A stretch of 64,000 nt of DNA, taken from positions 936,501-1,000,500 of the forward strand of contig NZ_CP137557.1 in NCBI RefSeq assembly GCF_019249655.2, given 5' to 3'. Below are positions 20,544 to 29,847 of this stretch, piece after piece. How positions within the stretch are numbered: the first letter of the stretch is position 1; every line of letters begins with the position of its first letter. Origin of the DNA: Segatella copri. GTDB taxonomy: Bacteria > Bacteroidota > Bacteroidia > Bacteroidales > Bacteroidaceae. The notes below the pieces were generated by a model. The model worked only from the letters and a program-made list of their open reading frames with translations, was not told where the DNA came from and made no database searches. The position numbers were made by a program, and so were the translations under genes.

Positions 20544-20780
20544 TCAAAGCTGCGTAATGTTTCTTCTGATCCACAACTTGAAGAACGGGTCGTTAAACGA
20601 TACGAAATCCCCATCCGCATCTATGAAATCTCTAGCTATCAACGCCTTCTTGATGCTTTGCACATTTGCAGAGCTTTTCAGGTGCTTAGCGTCGTCTATG
20701 CGGTCGGTGAAATATTCATCTTCCACAGCTCTACCGAATTCAAAGGGATTTTCTATCATAATCGTTTCCTTCTTCATCAT
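20544..20780 (-). pseudogene. Internally deleted AAA ATPase (N- and C-termini fused)
   Basis: A 78-codon frame. It starts like the common Bacteroidales ATP-binding proteins (MIENPFEFGRAVEDEYFTDR, from the ATG at 20759) and then jumps to what looks like the family's C-terminal winged-helix segment (IKKALIARDFIDADGDFVSF.DPFFKLWIRR). The Walker A and B motifs, about 300 residues in normal members, are missing. The frame is still open, so a short product could be made, but no ATPase activity is expected. Confidence 0.6.
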
Positions 20781-20813
20781 TTAATGTTGAATGTAAAGGT
20801 AGTAATAATTTTT

Positions 20814-20857
20814 AAAGTAAGAAGTGTTTTAGTAAGAAGTATATTAGTAAGAACTTT
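20814..20857. repeat. Three spaced AGTAAGAA repeats
   Basis: AGTAAGAA occurs three times about 15-19 bp apart immediately upstream of the deleted ATPase gene (which runs on the minus strand). This is a possible leftover operator. Confidence 0.4.
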
Positions 20858-20886
20858 ATTACTAATTAACTTTTTACTAGTTATAC

Positions 20887-20923
20887 GTAACTACTCAGTA
20901 CCCCTATGAGCATGAGTAGTTAC
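20887..20923. mobile_element. IS66-like end, left copy
   Basis: GTAACTACTCAGTACCCCT (20887-20905) is an exact 19-bp inverted copy of 26040-26058. The following bases up to 20923 form a 9-bp hairpin with it (GTAACTACT...AGTAGTTAC). GTAA is the usual first base group of IS66-family ends, and the right copy adjoins a transposase remnant. Confidence 0.6.
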
Positions 20924-20987
20924 ATTGGAGATTAGTATGTATTTAAGAGATGGATGCACCATTTGATGCTTTATCTTGTTAATGATT

Positions 20988-21036
20988 GAAGGCAGACATG
21001 GAGTATGATGGATATCCAAGTCTGCCTTCTATTTTT
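20988..21036. terminator. Terminator between accessory region and iron operon
   Basis: GAAGGCAGACATGG (20988-21001) pairs with CCAAGTCTGCCTTC (21016-21029), 13 of 14, with TATTTTT after it on the plus strand. It lies 37 bp past the end of the minus-strand iron operon. Confidence 0.65.
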
Positions 21037-21065
21037 ATGGGTGTATTTGCTTGATGTACATCTTC

Positions 21066-22196
21066 TTATCCTACTGGTTTCTTTTGGTTTTTCTTTCTTC
21101 TCCACAGCAGGAAACCTGTAATAGGCAATGAAGCTGATGTAAGTGCAGCAAATAGCATGATGATTTTGCCTATCCATCCCAAGATGATGCCTTCATGTAG
21201 GTCCAAAGTGGCATGAATCAGTTTATCTGCTGGTGTGCCATCCTTGTATCTGCCAGCATATGGGCCTGTTCCTTTTAGCTCTTTGAGAGTATATTGGTCA
21301 AAGAAAAGATTGTCTTGTTTATAATAGGAACCTTTCTCATGTACCACACTCACTCTATAGCTTCCCTGGCTATCGGCAGGGAGTGCATAGTAGTATTGTA
21401 CTGCGTTAGGACTCTCTTTTAGAATCTTGGCTTGCAGTAGGTCGATGCCTGCCGTTTTACTCTGGATATGGAGAGAATCGGATGGAGGTAAGGTGTATGC
21501 TTCCATCTGTTTTCCGCCAGAGGCCAGTTGGTAGATACCATGACTGAACCAATCTAAGCCGAAGATAAGGCCTGTGATACTTACCACTATTATCGGTAGG
21601 AGCATGTATATACCCAATACATTATGAAGATCATATACGAATCGTCTCCACTTGAATGGACGATGAAAGGCGAGACGTTTCTTCAGAAGATGTAACGTGA
21701 TATGCTTTGGCATCCAGATGACCAATCCTGTGAGGAGAGTCAGGAAGAAAAGCAAGACTCCATAGCTAACCAAAGGTTTTCCGATGGTTCGAGGAAACCA
21801 CATATACAGGTGTCCGTTCAAGATGAATCGGTAAAAGTCAAACTCATCGGTTCCTAAGTGGCTAGTATGGATTATCTTTCCGTCATAAGGGTTCAGATAA
21901 ATGGTTGTCTGTCCCTTCTCTCCGAAGTAATCCACCCATACGGCTTCATCCTTTTCGCCTATGGTGATGGCGGAAGGACGCTCTTGGTGGCTTTGTGTGT
22001 TGGCAATCTCTATCAGCTTGGAAGGTTGGAGAAAAGGCTGATTCCTTGCCTCCACCTTTTTCCAAGGTTGATAGGTTGAGCTGATCTCATCCTTGAAGAG
22101 ATAGATGGCCCCTGTTATGCTGACAACAAAGACGATGATTCCAGTGGCTAGACCTATCCATAAGTGGAGTAGGTAGCATAATCTTTTGATATTCAT
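21066..22196 (-). CDS. PepSY-associated TM protein of an iron-uptake operon
   Basis: A 376-residue inner-membrane protein starting with KRLCYLLHLWIGLATGIIVFVVSITGAIYLF, the typical first helix of PepSY_TM proteins. A periplasmic PepSY-like part follows, then helices near residues 140-160, 190-215 and 345-365, and a basic RRKKNQKK tail. In Bacteroidetes and Proteobacteria such proteins sit beside siderophore or haem TonB receptors and are thought to reduce or release iron in the periplasm. It is the last gene of the receptor-DUF4374-PepSY set, 42 bp after the previous gene. Confidence 0.88.
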   Translation of the reverse strand: MNIKRLCYLLHLWIGLATGIIVFVVSITGAIYLFKDEISSTYQPWKKVEARNQPFLQPSKLIEIANTQSHQERPSAITIGEKDEAVWVDYFGEKGQTTIYLNPYDGKIIHTSHLGTDEFDFYRFILNGHLYMWFPRTIGKPLVSYGVLLFFLTLLTGLVIWMPKHITLHLLKKRLAFHRPFKWRRFVYDLHNVLGIYMLLPIIVVSITGLIFGLDWFSHGIYQLASGGKQMEAYTLPPSDSLHIQSKTAGIDLLQAKILKESPNAVQYYYALPADSQGSYRVSVVHEKGSYYKQDNLFFDQYTLKELKGTGPYAGRYKDGTPADKLIHATLDLHEGIILGWIGKIIMLFAALTSASLPITGFLLWRRKKNQKKPVG

Positions 22197-22238
22197 CCGT
22201 TCTTGATATATTTTTCCTATTTTCTGCTTTTCTGATGT

Positions 22239-23468
22239 TTATGGTAGTTTGAAAAAGCCTCCTACGAAAGATGTGGAGACACGAGCTCCTCTCTCGGCCT
22301 TGGCTGTGGCAATATCGGTTCTATAGATGTAGATGCCATCAGTTGTTGACACCGGCAAGAAAGCGTAGCCGTTTTCAATGAGGCAAGCGAATCTTCTGCC
22401 ACCATTTCCATTGTGCACAGGGATTCCTTCCACGTCTTTTACAGTTTTGTTTTTGAGGTCGATGATGCAGCATTTTAGGCTTTTGTCGCCCCATCTGTCA
22501 TTGGCGGTCTGAGGGGTGATGGTACTCACTTCCGCAAAGACGAGTCCATTGCCGATATATTGGATATGGGCAGGTTTTAGCCCACTTGTGGCCTGTTCGA
22601 AATCGAAGAAGTAGTCCTCGTCAAAGGTGGTGGATCCCTTCTTGATTCTCAGAAAGCCTGCATGCTTGGTACTTTGAGAGTATCCGTTGGAAATGGCGGA
22701 GTTGGACATCACGTAGAGGTTGTCTTCCTCATCCTTGACAAATCCATTGAAGGCGTTCCATGATCCACCAGGTCCCATTCGCGTGTCTTTCATCAGCTTG
22801 ACAAACTTGAACTCTGGATATGAATATACCGCTACGAAGCAAGTGTCAGTATAAGCAGTCTCGAATGTTTTGCTGTTCATCGGTGTATAAGTAACATAGA
22901 GGTTGCCGCCACTATGTGCCATTCCCGTGATGCTTGGCCAGTCGAGATTATCTATTGGAGAAACAGAAGTCTTGCTGTTTTTGGAAGTGATGGCTGCCGT
23001 ATGGGCATCTACCGTATAAAAAGTCAATTTGTTACCGCTTTCCTTATTGCTTGGCAGTTCCAGGGCCACCATCGTGTTCCCATCCACTTGGCAAAATCCA
23101 TTGATGGAGTTGTTGAAAACGAATTCTCCTTGTTCCTTCAGAAGACCGTCGGAGCCTCTTACCACTCCTGTGGCGTTGGTTACTCCCAGTCCTCCGATGC
23201 AGAAGATGGTATTGCCGCCTTGCTGATAATCGTGATAGCCATTTTGCTCGATACCTTTACCTACAGCATTGATGGTTCCTTCCATCAAGTTGTCTGTAGA
23301 AACCACGTAATAGGAGGTATTGCCACTGGAGGTTACGCCCAAGCTAAGCACGTAAGGGGCGTTTGGAATTTCTTGCTCGCCACTGAGGTCATCGTCGCAT
23401 GATGACAGAGTGAGGGATGTCATGGCTATGGTGGCCATGAGCATGATGTTGCTATATATTTTTTTCAT
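22239..23468 (-). CDS. DUF4374-type lipoprotein
   Basis: 409 residues with a lipoprotein signal (TSLTLSSC, Cys about 24) followed by an acidic DDDLSG linker. The rest reads as repeated beta strands compatible with a beta-propeller (for example NLYVTYTPMN, DEEDNLYVMSNSA, NGYAFLPVSTTDGIYIY). It lies between a TonB-dependent receptor and a PepSY protein, the standard context of DUF4374, so a surface or periplasmic role in iron-chelate capture is inferred. Confidence 0.82.
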   Translation of the reverse strand: MKKIYSNIMLMATIAMTSLTLSSCDDDLSGEQEIPNAPYVLSLGVTSSGNTSYYVVSTDNLMEGTINAVGKGIEQNGYHDYQQGGNTIFCIGGLGVTNATGVVRGSDGLLKEQGEFVFNNSINGFCQVDGNTMVALELPSNKESGNKLTFYTVDAHTAAITSKNSKTSVSPIDNLDWPSITGMAHSGGNLYVTYTPMNSKTFETAYTDTCFVAVYSYPEFKFVKLMKDTRMGPGGSWNAFNGFVKDEEDNLYVMSNSAISNGYSQSTKHAGFLRIKKGSTTFDEDYFFDFEQATSGLKPAHIQYIGNGLVFAEVSTITPQTANDRWGDKSLKCCIIDLKNKTVKDVEGIPVHNGNGGRRFACLIENGYAFLPVSTTDGIYIYRTDIATAKAERGARVSTSFVGGFFKLP

Positions 23469-23501
23469 TGTCTAATCAAATTTCTTTTAATTCAATGGAT
23501 G

Positions 23502-25658
23502 TTATTTGCTGATGTAATATCTGAACTTCATGTTGAATGTTCTGCCTGGTTTTTGCAAGCGATAGTTGTCATACAGTTTCTCGTTAGTGATGTCCGTGCA
23601 TTCCAATATGACGCTGTATCTGCCATCTTTCATGCTGTAACCCAGAGATACATTGTGACTCAGCTGCTCTGGTATGACCTTCTTGGTGGCCTTGGCTCCC
23701 AGTCCGGTGAAGGAGAGATAGTAGCTATGGATATACTGTATGTCATAATTGAGGGAGAGGGTGTTGCCCTTCCACCCGAAATCAAAGAAATTGTAGTCAG
23801 CGTGTCCATTCATGAAGAGATATGGAATGTTTGGCAAGCGCTGTCCGAAGGTGATGTTCTCAGTGATGCCATCGCCCACGTAGGTATTCTGTGATTTCTC
23901 AAACTCCAGCTTGTCCTTGATGTCTTGGTAGGTGAAATTTCCATTGATATGGAGATTTCTCTTGTAAGAATATCCCAGAGAGGCCTCTATACCACGCGTA
24001 TGCACCTTGCCAATGTTGTCATAACTGGTGGTAGGGTTGCTGGTCAAGCTCACTCCCTTCAAGATGAAGTCCTTGGTGTTTCTATAGATGTAGTTGACCT
24101 CTGCCTGCACTCTGTGAGGACCAAAGTTTTGGTCAAAGAGAAGGCCCGCATTGAAGTTGTTGCTACTCTCTGGTTTGAGGTCTGGGTTACTCTTCTGAAC
24201 CATTCCGTCACCAAACATCTCCACGGTCTCTGGCATACGGAAGGCACGCTCAAAGGAAACCTTGGCTTGCAAAGAAGGTAAGATGTAATAAGTGGCAGCG
24301 GCTCCATAACCAAAGCGATGCTTTCTGTCAGACACCTTCTCCCATCGTTGGTTTTCGGTGAACTGGTCCATCAGCTTATAGGTGGAGCTATAGAGCCGGT
24401 ACATCTTACCGAAGATGTTGGCATTCCATCTTTGGAATCTCACCTGATAGCCCAAGCTTGTGATGTTTTTGGTGAGTTGCTGTGGTACATTGTTCATCTC
24501 ATCGTCTGGGTACATCTTGTCATCGCTCTTTCTGCGCATGGCAGTGAATACATTGTTCAGAGTGACCGACTGGTGGTCATCTATGACGTAGTTCAGATTG
24601 GCATTGGCTTGCCACTGGCGTTCCTTGATGGTAGCATCGGTGAGGTAACCTTCACCAGCCGATGTACTGGTAACATATTCTCCCTTCCAGTTATACTTTC
24701 TGGTAAGCGTATCTACATTCTGGGTGTTCACGATATTGTACGTGCCATAAAGAGACAAAGACAGTCCTGGCAAGAACAAGTCATCTTTCTTGTACTTAAT
24801 GCTTGGGATAATGGAGAAACTCTTGGTCTTTACACCACCATACACCGCATCCATTGTGGCTCCTGTTTGTACATTATTCTTGTCGGTGGATGCAATCAAG
24901 CCCAGGAGCAAGTAGTCTGCCCATGATTTGCCCACGATGCCGCTTTCCACCTTCAAACCGAATGAGTGGTAGCCATCATTGAATCTTTTCACCCATTCGT
25001 AGCCCTCTTGTTTGTTGGTGGAAAGGTTGACGATAGGTGCCCATACCTTATAGTTGTTGTCAGAGTAGTTGGCGAAGGCGTTGGCTCTGATGGTGAATCC
25101 TCCATGTGATGTATAAGCTCCATTGATAGAGAAGCGGTGCGTATTATAAGAACCGATGGAGTAGGTGGCATCCAGGTAGTTGGCATTTTTGCGTGACACG
25201 ATGTTCACAGCTCCACCCAGTGCGTCAGAGCCGAGATATACTGGTAACACACCCTTATACACCTCGATTCTGTCAGCCATGTTTGCGGAGATATTGGCCA
25301 AGTTGAAGGAAGAGCCAAAGTTATCCATAGGAATGCCATCGATGAAGAACTTCACCTGGTTGCCAGAGAAGCCATTCAGGGAGAAGCTATAGTTGGAACC
25401 CAGTCCACCGTCTTCTCTAATCTTGACGCTCGTAACACTATTAAGAAGCTTGTTCAAGGGAGCCGCTGTCTGGTATTGTTTCTTTAAGTCCAAGACAGAG
25501 ATTGCGTAAGCTTGCTCTTGCATTCTGCGTGCCTTTGATTTACCCACTACCTGAACTTCTTCAAGAAGGACAGAGTCTTTTCCTACCTGTGCATTCAGAT
25601 TCGTGCTGATGGCCATTGATGAAAGAATGCACAGACCTATTTTTTTGTTCACTCTCAT
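23502..25658 (-). CDS. TonB-dependent receptor, probably iron/siderophore
   Basis: 718 residues with signal peptide (to NLNAQ), then a TonB-box-like SVLLEEVQVVGK, a plug domain (about residues 45-160: LLNSVTSVKIREDGGLGSNYSFSLNG, DGIPMD, IEVYKGVLPVYLGSDALGGAVNIVSRK) and a 22-strand-type barrel ending in RFNMKFRYYISK-like sequence. The length is typical. Iron specificity is inferred from the two downstream genes (DUF4374, PepSY). Confidence 0.92.
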   Translation of the reverse strand: MRVNKKIGLCILSSMAISTNLNAQVGKDSVLLEEVQVVGKSKARRMQEQAYAISVLDLKKQYQTAAPLNKLLNSVTSVKIREDGGLGSNYSFSLNGFSGNQVKFFIDGIPMDNFGSSFNLANISANMADRIEVYKGVLPVYLGSDALGGAVNIVSRKNANYLDATYSIGSYNTHRFSINGAYTSHGGFTIRANAFANYSDNNYKVWAPIVNLSTNKQEGYEWVKRFNDGYHSFGLKVESGIVGKSWADYLLLGLIASTDKNNVQTGATMDAVYGGVKTKSFSIIPSIKYKKDDLFLPGLSLSLYGTYNIVNTQNVDTLTRKYNWKGEYVTSTSAGEGYLTDATIKERQWQANANLNYVIDDHQSVTLNNVFTAMRRKSDDKMYPDDEMNNVPQQLTKNITSLGYQVRFQRWNANIFGKMYRLYSSTYKLMDQFTENQRWEKVSDRKHRFGYGAAATYYILPSLQAKVSFERAFRMPETVEMFGDGMVQKSNPDLKPESSNNFNAGLLFDQNFGPHRVQAEVNYIYRNTKDFILKGVSLTSNPTTSYDNIGKVHTRGIEASLGYSYKRNLHINGNFTYQDIKDKLEFEKSQNTYVGDGITENITFGQRLPNIPYLFMNGHADYNFFDFGWKGNTLSLNYDIQYIHSYYLSFTGLGAKATKKVIPEQLSHNVSLGYSMKDGRYSVILECTDITNEKLYDNYRLQKPGRTFNMKFRYYISK

Positions 25659-25698
25659 ATTAATTTTTGTCTTTTTACCTTATTTTCTTTTGAGGGTG

Positions 25699-25729
25699 CA
25701 AAGGTACGGCTTCTATGAGGAATATGCAA
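25699..25729 (-). promoter_or_regulatory. Promoter of the iron-uptake operon
   Basis: On the minus strand TACCTTTG (25706-25699) with TTG 20 bp upstream (25729-25727). The predicted leader to the receptor ATG is about 35 nt. No clear Fur box was identified. Confidence 0.6.
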
Positions 25730-25831
25730 TACCTAAAAATAGTGATTTACAGTCCTCTTAAATTTAAGTATATTTTATTCGGAGTGCCCTAAAGGTAAAA
25801 AACTATCTGTTCACTTTCCTCTCCTATCCAC

Positions 25832-26041
25832 TTGTACCTTATGACAATAATGCCAGCGAACGAGGGGGTGAGAATGATAAAGATAAAGCAGAAAGTCAGC
25901 GGATGCTTCCGTACCGATGAAGGTGCTGATGATTTTGCCAAGCTACATTCCATAGCGGAAACAGCCATGAAGAATGGAAACTCTAAATTCAATGCAATTC
26001 TTGCTGTCGTACAACAGCAAGACGATTACTCATGCCCATAG
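25832..26041 (+). pseudogene. IS66-family transposase C-terminal remnant
   Basis: Residues from about 25859 read NEGVRMIKIKQKVSGCFRTDEGADDFA, matching the conserved C-terminal end of IS66 TnpC transposases (N.AER.IRM.K.KQK.SGCFR). The catalytic domain is absent. The remnant ends exactly at the 19-bp IS end at 26040-26058. Confidence 0.7.
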
Positions 26042-26058
26042 GGGTACTGAGTAGTTAC
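26040..26058. mobile_element. IS66-like end, right copy
   Basis: An exact inverted copy of 20887-20905. With the transposase tail just inside it, this is the right end of a former IS66-type element. Between it and the nhaD promoter (26059-26230) nothing else was recognised. Confidence 0.6.
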
Positions 26059-26230
26059 AGTTATACTGATGTCATTTTCGGATTCCCCAAATTCAACAAG
26101 CATGTGCTAAACAACGAAATGCCTCAACCATACTGGTCGAAATCGGTTATTATCAGGTTAAAACCGTAATTAAGTAAACGATTTCATATAATTATAATAC
26201 AGAAAAGGATGGTTATTGCTTTTCTTTTTG

Positions 26231-26238
26231 TATCTTTG
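26231..26238 (+). promoter_or_regulatory. nhaD promoter -7 element
   Basis: TATCTTTG followed by CAGC, 74 bp before the nhaD ATG. No good TTTG is seen at -33. Confidence 0.5.
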
Positions 26239-26311
26239 CAGCCGTTTGGTTAACATACGTGCCAAATCATATCTAAAGGAAAAAAGAATATCTAATAATA
26301 AATAAAAAGTA

Positions 26312-27682
26312 ATGACTACACTTACAATTTCTATTATTGTCGTTTTCGTGCTCGGCTATGCACTCATTGCCACCGAAAGCTTGACAAAGGTTAACAAGGC
26401 TGCGATAGCCCTGTTGATGTTGGTAGGTTGTTGGACCCTCTACATGGTGGATCCAATGCAGTATCTCCAGTTGATGCACCCTGACTATACTGGCGGTGCT
26501 GCTGGAATGGTGGAGAAGGTGACCGGAATCATCCAGGAACACCTGGGCGATACCGCCACAACACTCTTCTTCCTGATGGGTGCAATGACCATCGTGGAAA
26601 TCGTTGACCAGAACGGCGGATTCAACTGGGTTCGCAAGGTGATGAAGACCAAGTCGAAGCGTGCGCTCCTCTGGCGTATCGCTATCCTTACCTTCTTCCT
26701 CTCTGCAATCCTCGACAATCTGACCACCAGTATCGTGATGATCATGATTCTCCGAAAGCTTGTCACCGACCACAAGGATCGCATGGTTTATGCCTCCCTC
26801 GTCATCATCGCAGCCAATTCGGGTGGTGCCTTCTCACCAATCGGCGACGTTACCACCATCATGCTCTGGAACAAGGGACTGATTACTGCAGCCGGCGTTA
26901 TCGCCGAAATCTTCATCCCGTCTGTGGTTTCCATGGTGATTCCTGCCCTCATCCTTCAGACCATGCTGAAGGGCGAACTCGTGATGCCTGAGGTTTCTGA
27001 CCAGCAGAATGCATCGGTCAGCGATTTCACCGAAGGTCAGCGCAAGGCTGTGTTCTGGTTGGGAGTAGGCGGTTTGATCTTCGTTCCTATCTTCAAGAGT
27101 ATCACCCACTTGCCTCCATTCGTAGGAATTCTCCTGGTATTGGGCGTTCTCTGGACTGCTACCGAAGTTTTCTATCGCGGTTTGCATCGTGGAGCTGATG
27201 CCGAGGGCACTCAGAAGCGAGTAACCAAGTTGCTTTCTCGTGTTGATATGAGTACCATCCTCTTCTTCCTCGGTATCCTGATGGCAGTATCCTGCCTGGC
27301 TGAGATTGGTGTGTTGACAGCTTTGGGTCAGGGCTTGAACGTCGTATTCGATGGCAACCACTACCTGGTTACTGGTATTATCGGTGTGCTTTCAAGTATT
27401 GTTGACAATGTGCCTCTGGTAGCCGGATGTATGGGAATGTATCCTGTGGCAGCCGCTGGTGATATGGCTGTGGATGGCATCTTCTGGCAGTTGCTGGCTT
27501 ACTGTGCCGGTGTAGGTGGTTCAATGCTGATTATCGGTAGTGCCGCTGGTGTGGTAGTAATGGGCTTGGAGAAGATTACCTTCGGCTGGTATATGAAGCA
27601 TATCTCCTGGATTGCTTTCGTAGGTTACATCGCAGGTATCATCAGCTACTGGTTTATCCGCACCTTCCTTTATGCTATCTAA
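26312..27682 (+). CDS. nhaD: NhaD-type Na+/H+ antiporter
   Basis: 456 residues, about 11-12 membrane helices from residue 5 to the C-terminus. Conserved NhaD/ion-transporter-superfamily stretches are visible: ILDNLTTSIVMIMILRKL (about residue 130), ANSGGAFSPIGDVTTIMLW (about 170) and SSIVDNVPLVAGCMGM (about 365). It exports Na+/Li+ for H+ at the inner membrane. It is a single-gene transcription unit with its own promoter and a strong terminator downstream. Confidence 0.93.
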   Translation: MTTLTISIIVVFVLGYALIATESLTKVNKAAIALLMLVGCWTLYMVDPMQYLQLMHPDYTGGAAGMVEKVTGIIQEHLGDTATTLFFLMGAMTIVEIVDQNGGFNWVRKVMKTKSKRALLWRIAILTFFLSAILDNLTTSIVMIMILRKLVTDHKDRMVYASLVIIAANSGGAFSPIGDVTTIMLWNKGLITAAGVIAEIFIPSVVSMVIPALILQTMLKGELVMPEVSDQQNASVSDFTEGQRKAVFWLGVGGLIFVPIFKSITHLPPFVGILLVLGVLWTATEVFYRGLHRGADAEGTQKRVTKLLSRVDMSTILFFLGILMAVSCLAEIGVLTALGQGLNVVFDGNHYLVTGIIGVLSSIVDNVPLVAGCMGMYPVAAAGDMAVDGIFWQLLAYCAGVGGSMLIIGSAAGVVVMGLEKITFGWYMKHISWIAFVGYIAGIISYWFIRTFLYAI

Positions 27683-27749
27683 AGGATAAGCATTTCTGCT
27701 TAAAAGGTTCATAGTTTTCGCTTACGTGAAAAAGTTTTTTTTTGAAGAA

Positions 27750-27768
27750 AAAGTCTCAAAGTCTCATT
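27750..27768. repeat. Inverted repeat, left of VirE module
   Basis: AAAGTCTCAAAGTCTCATT, inverted at 30755-30773 with one mismatch. A 16-bp T7-GAAGAAAAA direct repeat adjoins both copies. Confidence 0.55.
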
Positions 27769-27817
27769 TTTGGTTAAAAATATCGGCTTAAAGACTTGAT
27801 AGATAATAAGATAAAAA

Positions 27818-27857
27818 GAATGAGACTTCTCGGTTCTGATGCCGGGAAGTCTCATTC
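27818..27857. terminator. Bidirectional terminator after nhaD and VirE
   Basis: GAATGAGACTTC (27818-27829) with GAAGTCTCATTC (27846-27857), perfect over 12 bp. It serves the convergent nhaD and VirE-type genes. Confidence 0.75.
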
Positions 27858-27881
27858 ATGTATCATAGAAGTATCATTATT

Positions 27882-29777
27882 TCACTTTTTCTTTACGAGA
27901 TACTTCATTCCATCTGCAAATCTCTTATGTTTCAACTCACTCATATTCGCCAGTTTTCTGCCGAATCCCATCAGACTGTTTACCTTGATAGATGAACCAA
28001 TCTGCTTTTTCAGATAGTCGAAAATCTCGGCGGCAGTAAGATAGTCACCCTCTTTCTCATTATCAACCAACTCGAAATAGAGCAGGAAATACTGATCTAT
28101 CGGCTGGATTATCTCAAACTGGCTGTTGCTCTTCATAATCAGCTTCACCTGCTGCGCATCGAAATAACTCTTTTCGCCATTGTTCAAGGCAGAAAGTGCC
28201 TGGGCAAAAAGCTGCTGGTAGTTCGGGCGAACGCTCACGTCGATAGGTCCCGTCAGTTCCACACCGATGAATCTTCGGTTGCCGGATGGATCGGAGAGAA
28301 TATCCTTCATGTTGCTCGTGGCGATGAACGAGGCGAGACGAGGAAATTCCATGACATGACTGCCATACGGAGGCTTGTATTTCAGCGTAGGCAACTGGAT
28401 GAGATTCTTCAGAAATCCCTGCTGCACCTGTGGCGAAATCTGGTTGAACTCATCGAGATTAATGACCATAAACTGCGCCATCGCCTGATAAACCTGACGC
28501 TTTTCCGACAGAATAAGATTGTCACTATACCCCCACTGCAGTTCCGGCGGCAGCAGTCGGCGACAGAAAGTACTCTTGTTGTAACCCTGTTTGGAAATGA
28601 GAAGCGGGGCCACCGAGTTGCCGTATTGGCGATGTGAATAGCCGCGCCACTGGTCCACCATGCCCAGGAACCAGGTGTAAAACCAGTCTGCCCAATGAGG
28701 ATTGGCGGTAGGCACCGTGCGGGCCAAGGCACGGATATGATCCTTTCCATCCCATTTGTCGTAGCACTGGAAGAGATATTCCTCTATCGGATTATAGTTT
28801 TTGATATAATCAGACTCCAGAAAATTACGTACATCCTTGATGCTCACCCGGATATCAGCCAGCTGCACCTCCAGCGTCATGCGCTTCTGCACTCTGGGTT
28901 CCACAGGTCGGTAGCCATACCATCCCTTGTCCTTCGGCAGATATTCCACATATTTCATCACTGTGTTATATCTGAAATCATATCTGCTTTCCAGCAGTTT
29001 CATCATACTCACAATGTTGCTTCTCACGCTGTTCTTATCCTCTTTCTTGTTGTCATTCTTTGCTTCAGCTGTTTCGGAATCAGCTATCATCTGCTGATTA
29101 TTTCCCGTGTTTGGAATAAGATTTTGAGAACGTGCATGGCTATCAATCTTCATCGCCACCGCCTTGCTGTTGAAATAAGGCGCCGCATCGAGCGTCATCA
29201 TGAAACTGTTGTGAATCGAGGGCTCTTGGGATAGGGTAGAGCCTGCCTCGATAGAAGGTTTCGGACCATCTACAAGAATCGAAGCCTTGACAATAGCCTG
29301 ATATACAGGGAAAATCTGCTGGTAAGCGATGCGATAGAGATGCTCGGCATCCGCTTCAGATGTAGGCAGGGAATCCTTTTCGCCCTGGAATTTTATCAGA
29401 ACGATAACAGTCTTTCCGTCGGCACCTGTGATGGCGGCAAGGGTAGAAGGCAGAATGGCTACCGAGCGCTTAACACCCTCCGCACCATCAACATCAGTAA
29501 TGTTGCCAAATTTCAGCAGCAGGATGCCGTTGAAAGCTTTCATCTTCAGGTTGTTGTTGTCATCTTTGGCGAATTCAGCAGCGGGATAGATGTGCATCCA
29601 TTTCGGCAAATCCTTGTAGCCTTCATAGTTGTTGCTAAGATACGGAACGCTTTCGCGGAAGTGGGTGATAGTCAGTTTGCTATCATCCCTTGCGAATCGT
29701 TCCATCAGCTTCTCCATCGTCTTGGTGCTTACGAGGAGCTGCTTCTTGTTATTTGTATGTACGATAGTTACCTTCAT
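27882..29777 (-). CDS. BT4734/VirE-type primase-helicase-like protein
   Basis: 631 residues. The N-terminal third matches the BT4734/BF3469-like domain (ITHFRESVPYLSNNYEGYKDLPKWMHIYP...). The centre has a VirE/SF3-like ATPase with Walker A LISKQGYNKSTFCR (about residue 395) and Walker B MVINLDEFNQIS. The C-terminus (YLTAAEIFDYLKKQIG...SLMGFGRKLANM) looks like DUF3874. Such proteins are common in gut Bacteroidales and are presumed replicative or mobile-element proteins. It follows a DUF6078 gene, with a 22-bp repeat array between them. No integrase or relaxase is nearby. Confidence 0.83.
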   Translation of the reverse strand: MKVTIVHTNNKKQLLVSTKTMEKLMERFARDDSKLTITHFRESVPYLSNNYEGYKDLPKWMHIYPAAEFAKDDNNNLKMKAFNGILLLKFGNITDVDGAEGVKRSVAILPSTLAAITGADGKTVIVLIKFQGEKDSLPTSEADAEHLYRIAYQQIFPVYQAIVKASILVDGPKPSIEAGSTLSQEPSIHNSFMMTLDAAPYFNSKAVAMKIDSHARSQNLIPNTGNNQQMIADSETAEAKNDNKKEDKNSVRSNIVSMMKLLESRYDFRYNTVMKYVEYLPKDKGWYGYRPVEPRVQKRMTLEVQLADIRVSIKDVRNFLESDYIKNYNPIEEYLFQCYDKWDGKDHIRALARTVPTANPHWADWFYTWFLGMVDQWRGYSHRQYGNSVAPLLISKQGYNKSTFCRRLLPPELQWGYSDNLILSEKRQVYQAMAQFMVINLDEFNQISPQVQQGFLKNLIQLPTLKYKPPYGSHVMEFPRLASFIATSNMKDILSDPSGNRRFIGVELTGPIDVSVRPNYQQLFAQALSALNNGEKSYFDAQQVKLIMKSNSQFEIIQPIDQYFLLYFELVDNEKEGDYLTAAEIFDYLKKQIGSSIKVNSLMGFGRKLANMSELKHKRFADGMKYLVKKK

Positions 29778-29788
29778 TGTATTTCTGG

Positions 29789-29836
29789 TTAATGGTTAAG
29801 TGTTAACTGTAAATTGTAAACTGTAAACTATAAACT
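29789..29836. repeat. GTAAACT short tandem repeats
   Basis: Repeated AACTGTAAA / AACTATAAA units (about 7-9 bp) directly upstream of the VirE-type start codon. Confidence 0.45.
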
Positions 29837-29847
29837 CTTTTCAGTGT

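Noticed and set aside
20496..20909. 137-codon plus-strand frame after cassette 2
   Set aside because: It begins inside the hairpin and runs antisense to the ATPase remnant.
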